A stretch of DNA of 64,000 nt from Paraphoma chrysanthemicola (lineage: Eukaryota > Ascomycota > Dothideomycetes > Pleosporales > Phaeosphaeriaceae): NCBI GenBank assembly GCA_020744225.1, contig JAGMWG010000010.1:1426001-1490000 (forward strand), in the 5' to 3' direction. Shown piece by piece: positions 34,678 through 46,000 of the stretch (its first letter is position 1; every line of letters begins with the position of its first letter). A program made the position numbers and the translations under genes. The notes below the pieces were generated by a model. The model saw nothing but the letters and a program-made list of their open reading frames with translations, made no database searches and was not told the origin of the DNA.

Positions 34678-36712
34678 GTCTGAGGTAGGGCTTGCTTGGC
34701 CTGAGGTGTGTTCTGCTCTACAATCCGAAGTTCATATAGCGTTTGAGAAACGCAGCAGTCATTCCGCCATAATCATGCAGATTGGAATTCCATTGTTGCG
34801 GCCGGACATCCTCGCCATAGGCCTACATCCCTTTGCCTAGACTGATCCATTACCTCTACGTCGCTGTAAGTGTACCCGAGCATGTCTATTGAGAAGCCTC
34901 GTCTTCTGCTCATGCCACCCATTCGTTCATCTAGCGATGCAATAATCCGGGGTATTCGTGATGTGAAGAAGAAACACGGAGATGCTCGCTGGTGGTTGCA
35001 TTCCTGCTCTAAGAATGGAAAGAATGTGAAGTGCCTAACGGCGTATCGAGAAAAGACGCTCAACACGTCGAGAGCTGCATTAGCTACTCTGGCGGACCAA
35101 AGTGAAGTAAAGTTCAGTAATGCCTCTGCCATCAGATGCAGTGGTAGCGCACTGGATGCTTAGTGGGCTCATCTGAAGTGACTTGTGCGAGGTTTGCCAC
35201 AAACGTGAGCATTGCGACGTGTGAGAAAATCACGATAGGGAGCAGTACGACGATCTGGCCCCGGTTCCGCGACAGAGGAACGCACGCTTTGGAGGTTGGA
35301 CATGTTTCGCTATCCCAGGTTGTTCGACGAGGCGTCTTGTCGGTCCGACTGATTTGCATTCTCGTGAAGCATGTGGCCAAATCGTGATCCTGGGTCTTGC
35401 GACCTCGAACCCTCGCATATAGGGGGGTAAAGATGGCGAGATTGGCCGGGAAAGGTGTGATACATGATCCTCGCGACGTAAGCTGCATCTGAAGCTTGAG
35501 TCTGAATAAGGACGAACCAGGCTAGTGAAGGATGGCGAGGATGTGGTCCGCAAGTTTATAAGGACAAAGCTTATGTGGCGCGGGAGTCGTATGGCATCTC
35601 TTCGTATCTGCCGGGACGTTCTATCTTCTTGAGCCTCTTTGACTGTCATGGATGCGGCGCCAAGACACCCAAAGGCTGTCAGCGCCCTGGTCACGTTCTG
35701 GTGAGACACGGAGGACGACTTCGGTGCTTTGTAGAAGTCTTGCTGAAGTTGCTGTAGACTTGCACGGCGGCTTTCTGGAGTGGTTCGGCGGATCTTGAAT
35801 GGTCCAGTCATCGAGTTGGTCAGCCCGGGGTCCAGCGCTCGAAGGAGACGATAACTTGCGCCGTGTGCCTTGTCGATAACGGATGGCTCATGACAGAGCC
35901 GCAAGTATCTTAGGCTACTAGCGTGTAGTGTCTGAAACCTGGTAGTCAAGACATCAGGGTCCCGTCACCACCTATTGGCTCTGCACTCTGGGCCCGGTGA
36001 GACGGTTCGAAGCATCGCCGAAAAAGGATACTTTTGAAACAATCGGGGGGGTCTGGTGCCGGTACTTTGCTTTGGATGGTTTGAGCTGGTTAATTCATGG
36101 TAAAAGAGGCGGGCATGGTCTACTTGACGCTGCGCGTTCGTTCGGCAGGGTGTGTTTGACTGCAGGGCGTCGTGGGCGTGCAAGAGGAGACAGCGAATGG
36201 AAGCTGAGTCGCATCATCATTGCGGGACCCAGTGGCAACCAGTCAGACGAACGACGGCTGCAGGCGTGGAGGTGATGCTGATGCAGCGACATGGGGCGAT
36301 GCCAAAAATAGACGATCGTCGGCGGACGCTCAGCTGTCCGTCACAGTGTAGTATGTAAGTGGGCTAAATGCGCCCAAGAAGGATTCGAGTCGCCCTAATT
36401 CCTCGCCCAAAGGACCGCAAATTACTTGACGACACTCGACCAACGCGGTCTCGACGCGACTAACTTAGCGACTACCGACGACCGACGACCTCAGAGCTCT
36501 TGTGCGAACGACTCGACGTGCGCGCCCGTTGCGCTGCCAGAGGTGCGCGCGCATCGCGAAACGTGCGGGAGCGGGCTCCTCACTGCCAGCACCCATCAGC
36601 ACCCATCCGCACTCATCGTGCTCCGCCGGCCAGCTATAGCGGATGGCCTGCTATTGGCTTTAGCGCAGTCGCGACTCAGATTGCGGCCTCCATGGCGTGC
36701 TGACGGCCAGCG
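34678..36712. other. 2-kb gene-poor stretch before the Abp2 gene
   Basis: Frames on both strands overlap here (plus 34,882-35,163, minus 34,773-35,132, minus 35,230-35,811) without recognisable domains. The last is listed separately as doubtful. The segment 36,000-36,712 is the likely promoter and 5' leader of the Abp2-domain gene. It contains several short upstream ATGs. Confidence 0.5.
35230..35811 (-). CDS. Hypothetical basic protein (doubtful)
   Basis: From the first ATG (M-T-G-P-F-K-I-R-R) the frame gives 193 residues, open further upstream but without another ATG. The first ~65 residues have a protein-like composition (L-Q-Q-L-Q-Q-D-F-Y-K-A-P-K, T-A-F-G-C-L-G-A-A-S-M). The rest is Ser/Arg-rich and looks like read-through of non-coding DNA. 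A small gene whose first exon is real and whose 3' part is spliced is possible. I do not recognise it. Confidence 0.25.
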   Translation of the reverse strand: MTGPFKIRRTTPESRRASLQQLQQDFYKAPKSSSVSHQNVTRALTAFGCLGAASMTVKEAQEDRTSRQIRRDAIRLPRHISFVLINLRTTSSPSFTSLVRPYSDSSFRCSLRREDHVSHLSRPISPSLPPYMRGFEVARPRITIWPHASRECKSVGPTRRLVEQPGIAKHVQPPKRAFLCRGTGARSSYCSLS

Positions 36713-39336
36713 ATGCGCGCAGAGCCTCAATCTCCCAGAATCATGCAAGTCGACTTTGGCGACGACGACGCCCATTCGCACTCGCACTCCCATTCCCATT
36801 CCCATTCCCACGCCCATTCGCACTACGAGTTCCGGCACCCGGGTGCTGGCCACTCTGGCGTACCACCGCCCATCGACCCGAGCCTCGAGAGCACAAGTGC
36901 AAGCGTCCGCCGGCATGGCCAGCCGTCCATGTCGCTCCCCCAGCAGCAGCCGGCCCCAAACCACCTGCTGCAGCCCGACCATGCCTCGCTGTTCTACGGC
37001 GACATGGCCCGCAGCTCGCACTCGCACACGCCGCCGCCGCACGCCTCGCCGCGCTTCCACGCCGCCTCGCCCACCAGCCAGCCGCGGCAGCTCGCCGCCA
37101 GCTACGTGCCCGACGACCGCAGCCCGCCGTCGCGCGACGTCACCGACGCGACCATTGACGGCGCCTATGCTGCCTTCATCCTGTACTGCAACCCCAACTT
37201 TGCGACCACCACCGACACGGCCGAGCTGGTGAAGCTCTTCCGCACGCCGCCCAAGAGCGACGGCAACGCCTTCAGCAGCTGGGCCCTGTTCGAGCTCATC
37301 CGCAAGTTCGACGCGAAGGAGATCAAGACATGGACCCAGCTGGCCCTCGATCTGGGCGTCGCGCCGCCGGACACGGACAAGGGCCAGAGCACGCAGAAGG
37401 TGCAGCAGTACTCTGTGCGGCTCAAGGTAGACGCCCTTCCAGCGGTACTCACTCGTGGCCTCGATTGCTAACACACAGCCAGCGCTGGATGCGGGCCATG
37501 CACATCGACGCCTTCTTCGAGTACCTCCTCGGCAAACAACACCCCTACTACCTCCAGATACCGCAGCCGCACGACCCCTTCCCCAGCGAAGGCCGCGACG
37601 GCGTCCCGCTTGAGGAGGACTTGGCCATCCGAGCGCTGGACCCCAAGTTCAAGCCGAAGCGTGGCCGGCGCAAAGCCGACGAGGGCGACGACGACTTGGA
37701 TCTGGACGAAGGCACTCCTGCACGGAAACGCCCGCAGCTCGACACGTCGATTCCCTTTGGCAACGCGCTGCAGCCGCAGTCCGCGTACCCTTCCAGCGCC
37801 CATCCAGACAACATGGGCGGCTTCCTGACGCCCCAGGACCCGTGGACTGCAGCCTCGGCCATCACACCGTCCTCCGCCATGACGGCAGCTTCAGCACCCA
37901 GCCGCATGGGCCAGAAGAACTTGACGCCATATTCCGCTTCGCCCATGTCTGGTCAGCAGATCCGATGGCGGCTGAATACCCAAGACCATCCCCAAACACC
38001 TCACCCTCTCTCCGCCGTCACCCCACAGTCGGCGCATCCCTTCTTCGACGAGCCCCAGTCAGCCATCACCCCGTCCAGCGCCAAACCGCGTGCGCGGCGG
38101 AGACACGGACCGGCGGTTTCTTCTGCCTGGTCTAGCAATAACAGTTCCTCGACGGGTAAACTTCGCGGGCGACCACCCAGCAATCGCTCGGTCCGCGATG
38201 GCCCTTTTGTGACGTTTCCAGCGAACCCGTCGAAACGAGAAGGATCGGCGGTTGACGTCAATCGCAACGCTGGCAACTTGACGCCCATTGTCGAGCGAGC
38301 CCACTCAGACCCGCCGGCTGTAGAGCATGCCTTCCGATTTCCGCCCACACCTGCTTCAGCCATATCGCCTTCCACAATAGAAGGCTCTCTCCATGGTGCG
38401 CCGCAGAAGCAACGCCTCAGTCTGCAAGTGCCGAATATTGTAGGTAACCCTGTGCGTCTAGTCACGCCTACCGTACTAGTCAATGGAGAAGAAGACCCAA
38501 CACCGAGCACCGGCCTAGCACCCTCAGGATACCACGTCAGCAGCGAACACGACTCTCCAGAGCACTCTTATGATCACCGCACCGGTCTCACGCACCACAC
38601 ATACCATGGGGCCTTGACACCATCGGAGACGCCGGCACAGCCGCAACCGCCTCTCCCAAACCGTTCGCAAACACAACATACGCCGCCAGTGCTCCCATTG
38701 CCGTCCGTGTCTCTTGAGAGCATCAACCGTGCATTGGCGGCGGAGCTGATACGTGCACCACTCACCGGGAGGCGGAAGCGGCTGCGAGGCACCGAGGCGA
38801 AGCACCTGGCGTCTGCAGTCTTGCAGCCGCTCTACTCAAAGTCTACTCCAGGATCTGCGGCCCCTGCGAAAGTGATGAGTGACCAGGTTCTTGGCATTGC
38901 CATCAGCAGCTGTCTGGGGCTCACAAGCGCGGTCGGGATAGGAACAGGCGGTCCTACTGGAGGCGTGCGACGAGTCGAATGCATACGGTTCCGCATTGGC
39001 GGCGACGGCTACGACAGCCCCATCGACGAGGATGACGAAGATGCCGACAACATGCATGAGAGCGGCACGATCAAGGAGACGTTCGATGTGTGCTTTGCCG
39101 TGTCGTTTGGCAGTCTGACGGGAGAGTGGATAGCCAAGGGTCTCACTGCCACGGTGGACGACGGCGGTGACGATGACGAGGCAGGCGGCAGAGGAAAGCC
39201 GGAGCCCGAGCGCATCGAGTCGAGCCTCACGCCGGCAGCCTGGAAGAGCAAGTTCCTCGAGGCGCAGAGGAAGCTGTGGGAAAGTCAGGAGGAAGTGCAG
39301 AGCTTGAAGGACAAGGTCCTCGAGGCCGTGTTGTAA
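36713..39336 (+). CDS. abp2: ARS-binding protein 2 (Abp2) domain protein
   Basis: Two exons (36,713-37,426 and 37,483-39,336) are joined over a 56-nt intron with TGCTAAC branch point. They give 855 residues, or 845 if translation starts at the second ATG at 36,743. The conserved Abp2 domain spans residues about 147-265. It runs from I-D-G-A-Y-A-A-F-I-L-Y-C-N-P through K-E-I-K-T-W-T-Q-L-A-L-D-L-G-V and Q-S-T-Q-K-V-Q-Q-Y across the splice to R-W-M-R-A-M-H-I-D-A-F-F-E-Y-L-L-G-K. In fission yeast Abp2 binds ARS elements and DNA, so a nuclear DNA-binding role is expected. An N-terminal H-S repeat, a long Pro/Ser-rich middle, and an acidic region (D-E-D-D-E-D-A-D) lie outside the domain. The end is a predicted coiled coil (W-K-S-K-F-L-E-A-Q-R-K-L-W). 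Its cellular function in filamentous fungi is not established from sequence. Confidence 0.88.
36771..36823 (+). repeat. Hexanucleotide repeat coding for (His-Ser)n in abp2
   Basis: Imperfect CATTCC/CACTCG units encode alternating His and Ser near the N-terminus of the Abp2-domain protein. This is a slippage-prone tract that may vary between strains. Confidence 0.8.
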
Positions 39337-39486
39337 TGACGGAGCTGAATGTTGTTGGATATGATTCTGTACATGGGCTCAGGTGGTCGGATTGCTATAT
39401 ACCCCAATGTCTCGACATTTGAAGCGTAGTGCTTGTACGCAACTGTAGGTAATTCCAAGGCCTACATACTAGACACGATGTACATG

Positions 39487-40117
39487 TCAGGTGCTTGTTT
39501 GCGCAGCCGAGCTGTCGTCTGTCTCCCAGGGCTTCTTCCGCCGCGGCTTTGCGGGCTCTGTGCCTTGGCCGGTCAGAACGGTGCTGGGAATCTCCTTGAT
39601 GCCCGGGACTGGCTGGCCGCTGGTGATCAGCTCGACGATGTGCGCAAATGAGGTTGGGTACGGCGCGGGGGGCTCGCTCGCGTCTGCAGGCGCAGGCATG
39701 ATGCCGCCCTCGCCCTCGCCCTCGCCCTCGCCCTCGCCCTCACCGCTGCTTGCTGGGACGGCGGTCGGGTCGAGTAGAGGCTGCGTGCCATTGAGCGTGG
39801 GCGGCGTGGGCGGGGGCCGGCCGCGAGCATTGCGGTAGGCCTTGTAGCCGTCAAAGTCGATGTTGATGTTGAATTTCCTGGGCACGGGTCAGTCAGCGCG
39901 GCCACGAGGCGTCCACAGCAACTGGTGCACGCGCTGCTCACCTGGCGTAGTAGAAGCAGCGCGCGCGCAGGGCCAGCTCGGCGGCCTGCTCTGGGGTGCT
40001 GTTGCTGCCGAGGATGGCGCTCAGGCCCGACTGGAACTCGACGTCGTCGTCCCAGCTGTAGCGCTCCAGCGCGGCATAGACGTCGTCCAGCCCATCGGAA
40101 GCTCCCACGGCGCTCAT
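39487..40117 (-). CDS. KPWE-motif protein (PEX14-like KPWE domain family)
   Basis: Exons 39,942-40,117 and 39,487-39,877, joined over a 64-nt intron, give 188 residues. The N-terminal half (D-D-V-Y-A-A-L-E-R-Y-S-W-D-D-D-x-E-F...A-R-C-F-Y-Y-A-R-K-F-N) is probably helical. The C-terminal half carries the conserved P-Y-P-T-S-F-A-H-I-V-E-L-I-T-S-G-Q-P-V-P-G-I-K-E-I-P segment followed by K-P-R-R-K-K-P-W-E, the KPWE signature. That domain also occurs in some peroxisomal membrane protein families. A direct peroxisomal role for this short protein is an inference. An (E-G)6 linker lies between the halves. An upstream in-frame ATG at 40,201 exists. The ATG at 40,117 was chosen because it begins the conserved part. 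It is transcribed away from Scd6 and shares a 312-bp promoter region with it. Confidence 0.8.
39707..39741. repeat. (CCCTCG)n hexanucleotide repeat
   Basis: About six tandem units encode the Glu-Gly linker of the KPWE protein on the minus strand. Unit number keeps the frame, so length could vary freely. Confidence 0.85.
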
Positions 40118-40429
40118 GGCGGGCACACGAGCTGTGGTGGGGATGCTCTGCACTGCGCACTGCCCTGAACATTTGACGCCTGACGTCGCGCTCCGCCGCA
40201 TCTGGGGGACCCACCCACCTCGCTAAGCGGCAGAAGAGCGCCAAGTTTCTTCTTCACCCATCGTGCGTGCCCTTCCACGCGAGGCGTCTCTCACTCCCCA
40301 GCCCTCCTCCGCCCGCAACACCGCAACCTCGCCTGCTCCCCTTCCTTTACCTCCACCTTCTCCTCCTCTCTATTCCCTCCAGCTTGCGCTTCTTTCCTTG
40401 TCCCGTTTTGATACCCTCCGCCCGCCGCC
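40118..40429. promoter_or_regulatory. Divergent promoter region, KPWE protein / Scd6
   Basis: This 312-bp region lies between the two start codons. The Scd6 side is strongly pyrimidine-rich (CCTCCACCTTCTCCTCCTC and similar), typical of a fungal core promoter and leader. No TATA box was noted. Confidence 0.5.
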
Positions 40430-42457
40430 ATGTCCGAGTTCATCGGGTCAGTGCAGCTCGCCCCTCGGAGCTCAAGCTCCAGCTCCAGCTCCAGCACCCG
40501 CTGACGTGCACCACACAGATCCCGCATATCGCTCATCTCCAAGAGCGACATTCGGTCAGTGGCCAGCTGCCGCCCTGCAATTGGACGCGCCGACTGACTG
40601 GGCGCAGCTACGTCGGCACCCTCGTCGAGATCAACTCGGAAGCCTCGACCGTCTCGCTGGACAATGTGCGCTCGTTTGGCACCGAGGGCCGGAAAGGCGG
40701 CAAGGACGAGTACCCGCCGTCTGATGTCGTCTACGAGCAGATTGTGTTCCGCGGCAGCGACGTGAAGGACCTGCGCATTGAAGAGCCTGCCAAAGAAAAG
40801 GCCCCGCCCGCCATGCCCCAAGACCCGGCCATCATCGGAGTGAGTCCGCCCCAGCCTTTCTTACCATGGTCCGGTGATGTAATATTTTTCGGATGTAAAC
40901 CCATTAAACCACCGAGAGCGCAAAACCGTGTGGATATTCTCCGTTGCCTTCCTTCTGAGACCTCTTTCACCCAGCTATTCTTGCTTCAGCCCTGTCGAGG
41001 CCAATTGCTAACACGCGCGCCTGCCACAGGTACAGCAGTCTCAGCCCCGTCAGGATGGCCCTCAGGACCAGCAACGCCAACAGCCGCCACCACCAAACTT
41101 CCCTCCTCACGGTCAGTTCCCCCCAGGCGGCTATCCTCCCTTCGGTGGCCCAGGGGGCCCCGGCGGCCCCGGAGGCCCATATCAGAACCGGTTCGGCCCC
41201 CAAGGCGGTTTCCCTGGCGGACCGCCGTTCCCTGGAGGGCCGCCGGGAGCGTTTGGCATGCCCCCATATGGAGCTCCTCCTGGTTGGTTTCCCCCTGGCC
41301 AAGGCTTCAACCAGCCTCCTGGCCCCTTCTCACCGCCTATGCCGATCGGTCCTCCAGGCTTGCAAAATCAGAACCAGCCACCTTCGGGACCACGAGGTGC
41401 TCAGGGCCCGCAAGCTGGCAAAGCAAACCAGTCTGGTGAACAGCCAAAGGTCGCAGAGGCTGACAGCGCACCAAAACCCTCGGAGCAGAAGCAAAGCGCA
41501 AAGGCAACCAGCGCCACACCCACTGCGACGGCCGCCCAAAAGCAAGCTCCACCGCCCCCCGTCGACTCGAAACCAGACGTTGCAGCTGCCCTTGCACCGC
41601 CCCATCCACAGCCTGTGCAACGCGGCGGCAAAGCGGGATCAGGCGCAAGAGGCGGACGCATTGTTCCTGCCGTACCCATCCCCAGTCCCAAGGTCACCAA
41701 GACAACGCCACAAGCTCAGCCATCGACTGCCGCCCAAGCTGCTCAACCTACCATAACCCCTGCGCAGCAACAGAATGCTACACAGCTTGCCACCGCCGCC
41801 GTTGCAGAAGCCATGGCCAAGCTCAATGTGCAGAGCCGGGGGCAGGCACCTGCTGCAGATCCGTTGAATAATTTGGCACAGAAGGTGGAGGGCATGCGGG
41901 AACAGCAGAGTCGTCAAACGCGCTCACAAGGCACGAGTGGGTACCGCGGCGGTCGAGGCGGTCGAGGCGGCAGGGGCGCCCACGCCCAAGCCCCGAAAAT
42001 GGAAGTTCCAACGACCGATTTTGACTTCGAGTCATCGAACGCAAAGTTCAACAAACATGATTTGGTGAAGGAGGCCATAGCATCAGGCTCTCCACTAGGG
42101 GACGTTGCAGTTGCCCCAACAACAGAAGCTGTATCCAATGGCCAAACAGATGGCGGAGACAGTGAGGATATTGTCATTCCTCCCTCCGCATACAACAAGA
42201 GCTCGAGCTTCTTCGACAACATTTCGAGCGAATTGAAGGATCGCGAGGAAGCTGTGAGCAAGCGTGGCCAAGAGTTCAGAACAGAAGAGAGAAAAAAGAA
42301 CATGGAGACTTTTGGACAGGGCAGCGTCGATGGCTATCGCGGAGGCTTCAGGGGCCGCGGTCGTGGACGTGGACGAGGCCGTGGCTTTGGTTTCCGCGGC
42401 CGTGGCGCCCCTCGCGGTCGCGGAGGTCCACAGTCCAGCGAGCAGCCGGCCTTCTAA
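40430..42457 (+). CDS. SCD6: Scd6/LSm14-family mRNP protein
   Basis: Four exons: 40,430-40,446, 40,519-40,554, 40,608-40,839 and 41,030-42,457 (introns 72, 53 and 190 nt). They give 570 residues. The first three exons encode the LSm14 domain (M-S-E-F-I-G, I-S-L-I-S-K-S-D-I-R-Y-V-G-T-L, N-V-R-S-F-G-T-E-G-R-K, I-V-F-R-G-S-D-V-K-D-L-R-I). The middle is Pro/Gly/Gln-rich. The C-terminal half has the FDF motif (F-D-F-E-S-S-N-A-K-F-N-K), the FFD box (K-S-S-S-F-F-D-N-I-S-S), the TFG box (K-N-M-E-T-F-G) and terminal RGG repeats. This family represses translation and promotes decapping with Dhh1/Edc3 partners in P-bodies. The domain set is complete and the gene looks functional. Confidence 0.93.
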
Positions 42458-43095
42458 GAAGCAGCTGCGTTATCCTTCCGCCAGTGACCAGGTGCTCATA
42501 TTGGAGCCCTAACAGCCGCGTACCCTAGGCCGGCCACGTTGCCCTACGACCTTCTTTCCTTTGTGCCTGCTCGAGCGAGATGTAACACTATCCTGGCGTC
42601 TCTTTTTGCACATGTAGCCCAACAGACTCTGACTATGGTTCGAGTGTGCGGCTAGAAAGCTGTGCTTTTTGTGTACTTATACCAAGCCAAAAAACTATGA
42701 CGAATCGATATTGAGCCGGACTCTGAAGGAGGGTCAACCGGTTTGAATTATACCCAATGAAGAGTTATGAAGATCACATGCTTGTTTTCGCTAGCCTTGG
42801 TTTGCTACTACTTCCATTTTGACTCGAGAACTGAAGTGCAAATGCTTTAAGTGTGAAATGCGAGGCGAATTAGAAAAGTTTGAGGGTGATGGCGGCCCTA
42901 CAATGCAAAGTCAAGGAGAGAACGTGGTCCAGCACCATGGTACCTGGGTATGCTCTACACATAGTACTCATGGGAGTCATGGCGTGTGATTCACTTGTTG
43001 CTTGTTGTCAGAATCTATGCAGGTCACTCAGCGCTTTTGCAAGAGAGGCGTTTTTCTGATGACGTGGTCTACGTCGATCTCGTATGGAAGCATTG
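42458..43095. other. Convergent intergenic region, Scd6 / Trs120
   Basis: This 638-bp stretch lies between two stop codons and holds the 3' untranslated regions of both genes. No open frame or repeat is supported. Confidence 0.6.
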
Positions 43096-46000
43096 TCATC
43101 CTCTACTTGCGACTATGGTACACGGCTCTCTCAAACTCCACGTGCGCAGTTTCGGCTCGCCTATCACATCTCCCTGCAGCAAAGCCTGCGTATCACTTCG
43201 GCCCCGATGGCCTTCCTTACATCCACTATTCGAGATTTCTGCCTCATCCACCGTAGCGCCAATCTCAAAGGTCCCGCTACATAGCGCAACAACACCTAGC
43301 TCGTGTTGGCAACTCCCTCCAGGACCGATGACGGGCATTTTCTGCTGCAGGGCGCCCGTCCACGAGAACCGCTTGTCCAGATCGAGCGCTACGTTATGTG
43401 CAAGGTTTGCAACGTGCGGCTGCAGTCGCAATAGTGGCGAGATGGGTCTCGAGCTTCGATTGTACAGCGTTGTTGTAAGTGTGCAGAATTCGTCGACAGG
43501 CATTTGGAACTTTGCGCGGCCGACTCGTTGTGATGGGCTCCTAGTAACTTCGGCGGTTGGAGCATCGGGCACAATGTCCAAATCGATCTGAATGTCGTCA
43601 AGCTTGAGCGCTTCCACCATTCGTGACGCGAGACGTATGCCACGCAACTCTAGGTCGCCGTGTCGCTGACCTCCTCCTTCCTCCTTCCATGTACCGCGCA
43701 CAATCTTCAGTAGCTCGTTCCTATACCAGAAGGCTTCCCGGCTTGCACGCTCCGCTTCGGGCGAAATCCTGCTAGCACTAACGACGAATTGCCGTTGATT
43801 CGCTGGGTTGAGCGACGGAATCGCTGCATGGGCGTCTTTGAGGTACAGCTTGGGCAGAACCATGGCTACCCGGTTAACGTGACCAGGCTGAATGGTTTCG
43901 TTGATGACACGATAGTCAGCCTCGGAGGTTTGCCCGGGTTCATTGCTGGTCGGGGCGGTGTGGAGTTCCAATGAAACACACAATGGATTGGGCCACGAAT
44001 TGCGGAGATCGAGTAACAGCATGCAGTGCTCGCCTTGTGAGCTGGACACCTTGCGGCTATGCTCCGCTGGCGACAATGACGCCTGGTTGTGTGAACTGTA
44101 CCAAGCAAAATCACCCGACAGCGGAACGATGTCAGGCCGCTGGAGCTGCACGCTCGCGTTGACTGTGATTGAAATAGGTACTGAGACCTGTCGGGTGAAG
44201 AAACGCTCGCTCACTTCTGACCGCCGTTTCCCTAGATTGGCGTAATCGACTTGTATAATAGCATCCATGAGTCGGGTGCGGCCTACAACCTCTATGATAA
44301 AGTCGACCTCGTCACCCGGCAGAATGCGAATGCTTTCTTCCTCACCAGTCTTCAGCCAGCGGAGAGCTGGAAAATGTGCCAGCTGAACTTCTAGCTCGTG
44401 CAATTCAGCTGCGGACAAGTCTTTATTTGTGGTTGCGGCCTGTATCGTTGCTGTTGCAGAGTCTTGAAACGTGATATGAACAAAGTCGACTGCGGTGTGC
44501 TGGGAAGTGTTCTTAGCAGTGATTGTGAATCGTTGTTTCTCACCCTCGAGCACCATGAGCGAGGACTGTGGCAAAGACACATCCGTGATCACAAGGACAG
44601 GCTGGTCAGGTATGACGTTGAAAGACAACGACTCTGGTTTTGGCTTGGCCGCACTGGTCGAATCGGTCAAAGGTGCCGAGGACGACGACGGCCGCGAGGC
44701 TGGCGCTCCCAGACATGCTTTGAGACCAGTTCTCTTCATCTTAGACTCTCTTGTCGGCTTCCACGGCTCTGGGAAGATGGGAAAGAGCCGCTCTCGACAC
44801 CCAATGACTTTGACAAAGCAACCGAGGATATTGAGGTCTCCCGAATGCCGCGCAACGCCCGTGATTTGAAATTTCTGAGTTCTGTACGGACCCAGCAAGA
44901 AGTGCTGCTCTATAGCAGAGAATTCGACTCCCTCCGCCGCAATCTTCAGTGACTCGACTTCCACTTCAAAGTCGTAGGGATTCTGCAATGAAATGACGAA
45001 GCGGTACTCCTCGTTGGCAACGAGTACGGTCTCGACTGCATTGCTTTGGGGTTTCTTTAACCACGGATTGTGAAGAAAGGGACCGTCGTGCTTGGTCAAT
45101 TTGAGTTCTGCGGGACGGTGGTGAGTGAGACGCAATGCGACTGGCTCTTCCAGGATAAATAGCCCACGGACTAGGAAGTCATCCCAGTACTCCGTTTCAT
45201 GGTACTGTAAGCCCAGTTTGCTTGTCGCAGCAACCGTTCTTGAGATGTTTGAGAACAGCCTGACTTGTTCGTCTCTTGGAAGTAACACGAAGACGTCTGT
45301 GCTGTTTGGTTTCGGTGCAGTACCTGGCCCTGCCATTCGCAACAGTAGCGCTGTAAAATGCAGGACTCCATTGAAATCGGGTAGTGCCTCGCAAAATGTG
45401 AGGCACAATCGAAGCACCTCAAGCTTAAGACCGACGCTGCCGAAAGCGCGGAGAGACGCAGTTTCGAGGATTTCAGCAATGACACTCTCTCTAGTCTCGT
45501 GCTTGCGACTTGAATCAGTGTCCTCTCTAGAAGCTGCGGAGATGTCCAATTGCGAAAGATGGTTTTTCGACCCTGGGATGCCATATATGCGGGCAAGAAG
45601 ACCAAGAAACTCATCAATGCCACTCTCAACCTCTCCCTCCCCAAGGTGGAGAGCACCTGCACCTGAAGTGCCCCCACTCACCATGTTCAGTGCCGCTAAG
45701 CCTGCAGCCGGATGCACACCCATTTCTGCTGCACTCAACTTCCGAGCTTGCACAAGGCCCGGCACCAGTGAAACAATGAAATCCTTCATGATGATAGCTT
45801 TTTTTCTTTGCAGCCCGAGTGATGATAAGACAGATGCAACACCCGCGAGTACAACAACTCGATCTGTGGGGTTAATGCCAGAAAACTCAGCTGGTCCAGG
45901 CAAAGCACGAAAGAGCATAGAGGCAATGTCGTTCCTGGTGGGATGCACGCTGAGACGTGGGACCGATAGCCTAGGCTTCTGTCGGTATGGTGTGTTCAGC

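Noticed and set aside
36360..36400. Possible tRNA B-box (GGATTCGAGTCGCC)
   Set aside because: No A-box at the right distance and no cloverleaf can be drawn around it.
36426..37474. Long frames on both strands overlapping abp2 exon 1 (plus 268 codons, minus 292 codons)
   Set aside because: They are shadows of the GC-rich abp2 exon with Arg/Pro/Ala-rich products. The Abp2 domain fixes the true frame.
40267..41439. 390-codon plus-strand frame through the 5' part of SCD6
   Set aside because: Reads through three introns and mixes frames. The LSm14 domain is recovered only by splicing at 40,447-40,518, 40,555-40,607 and 40,840-41,029.
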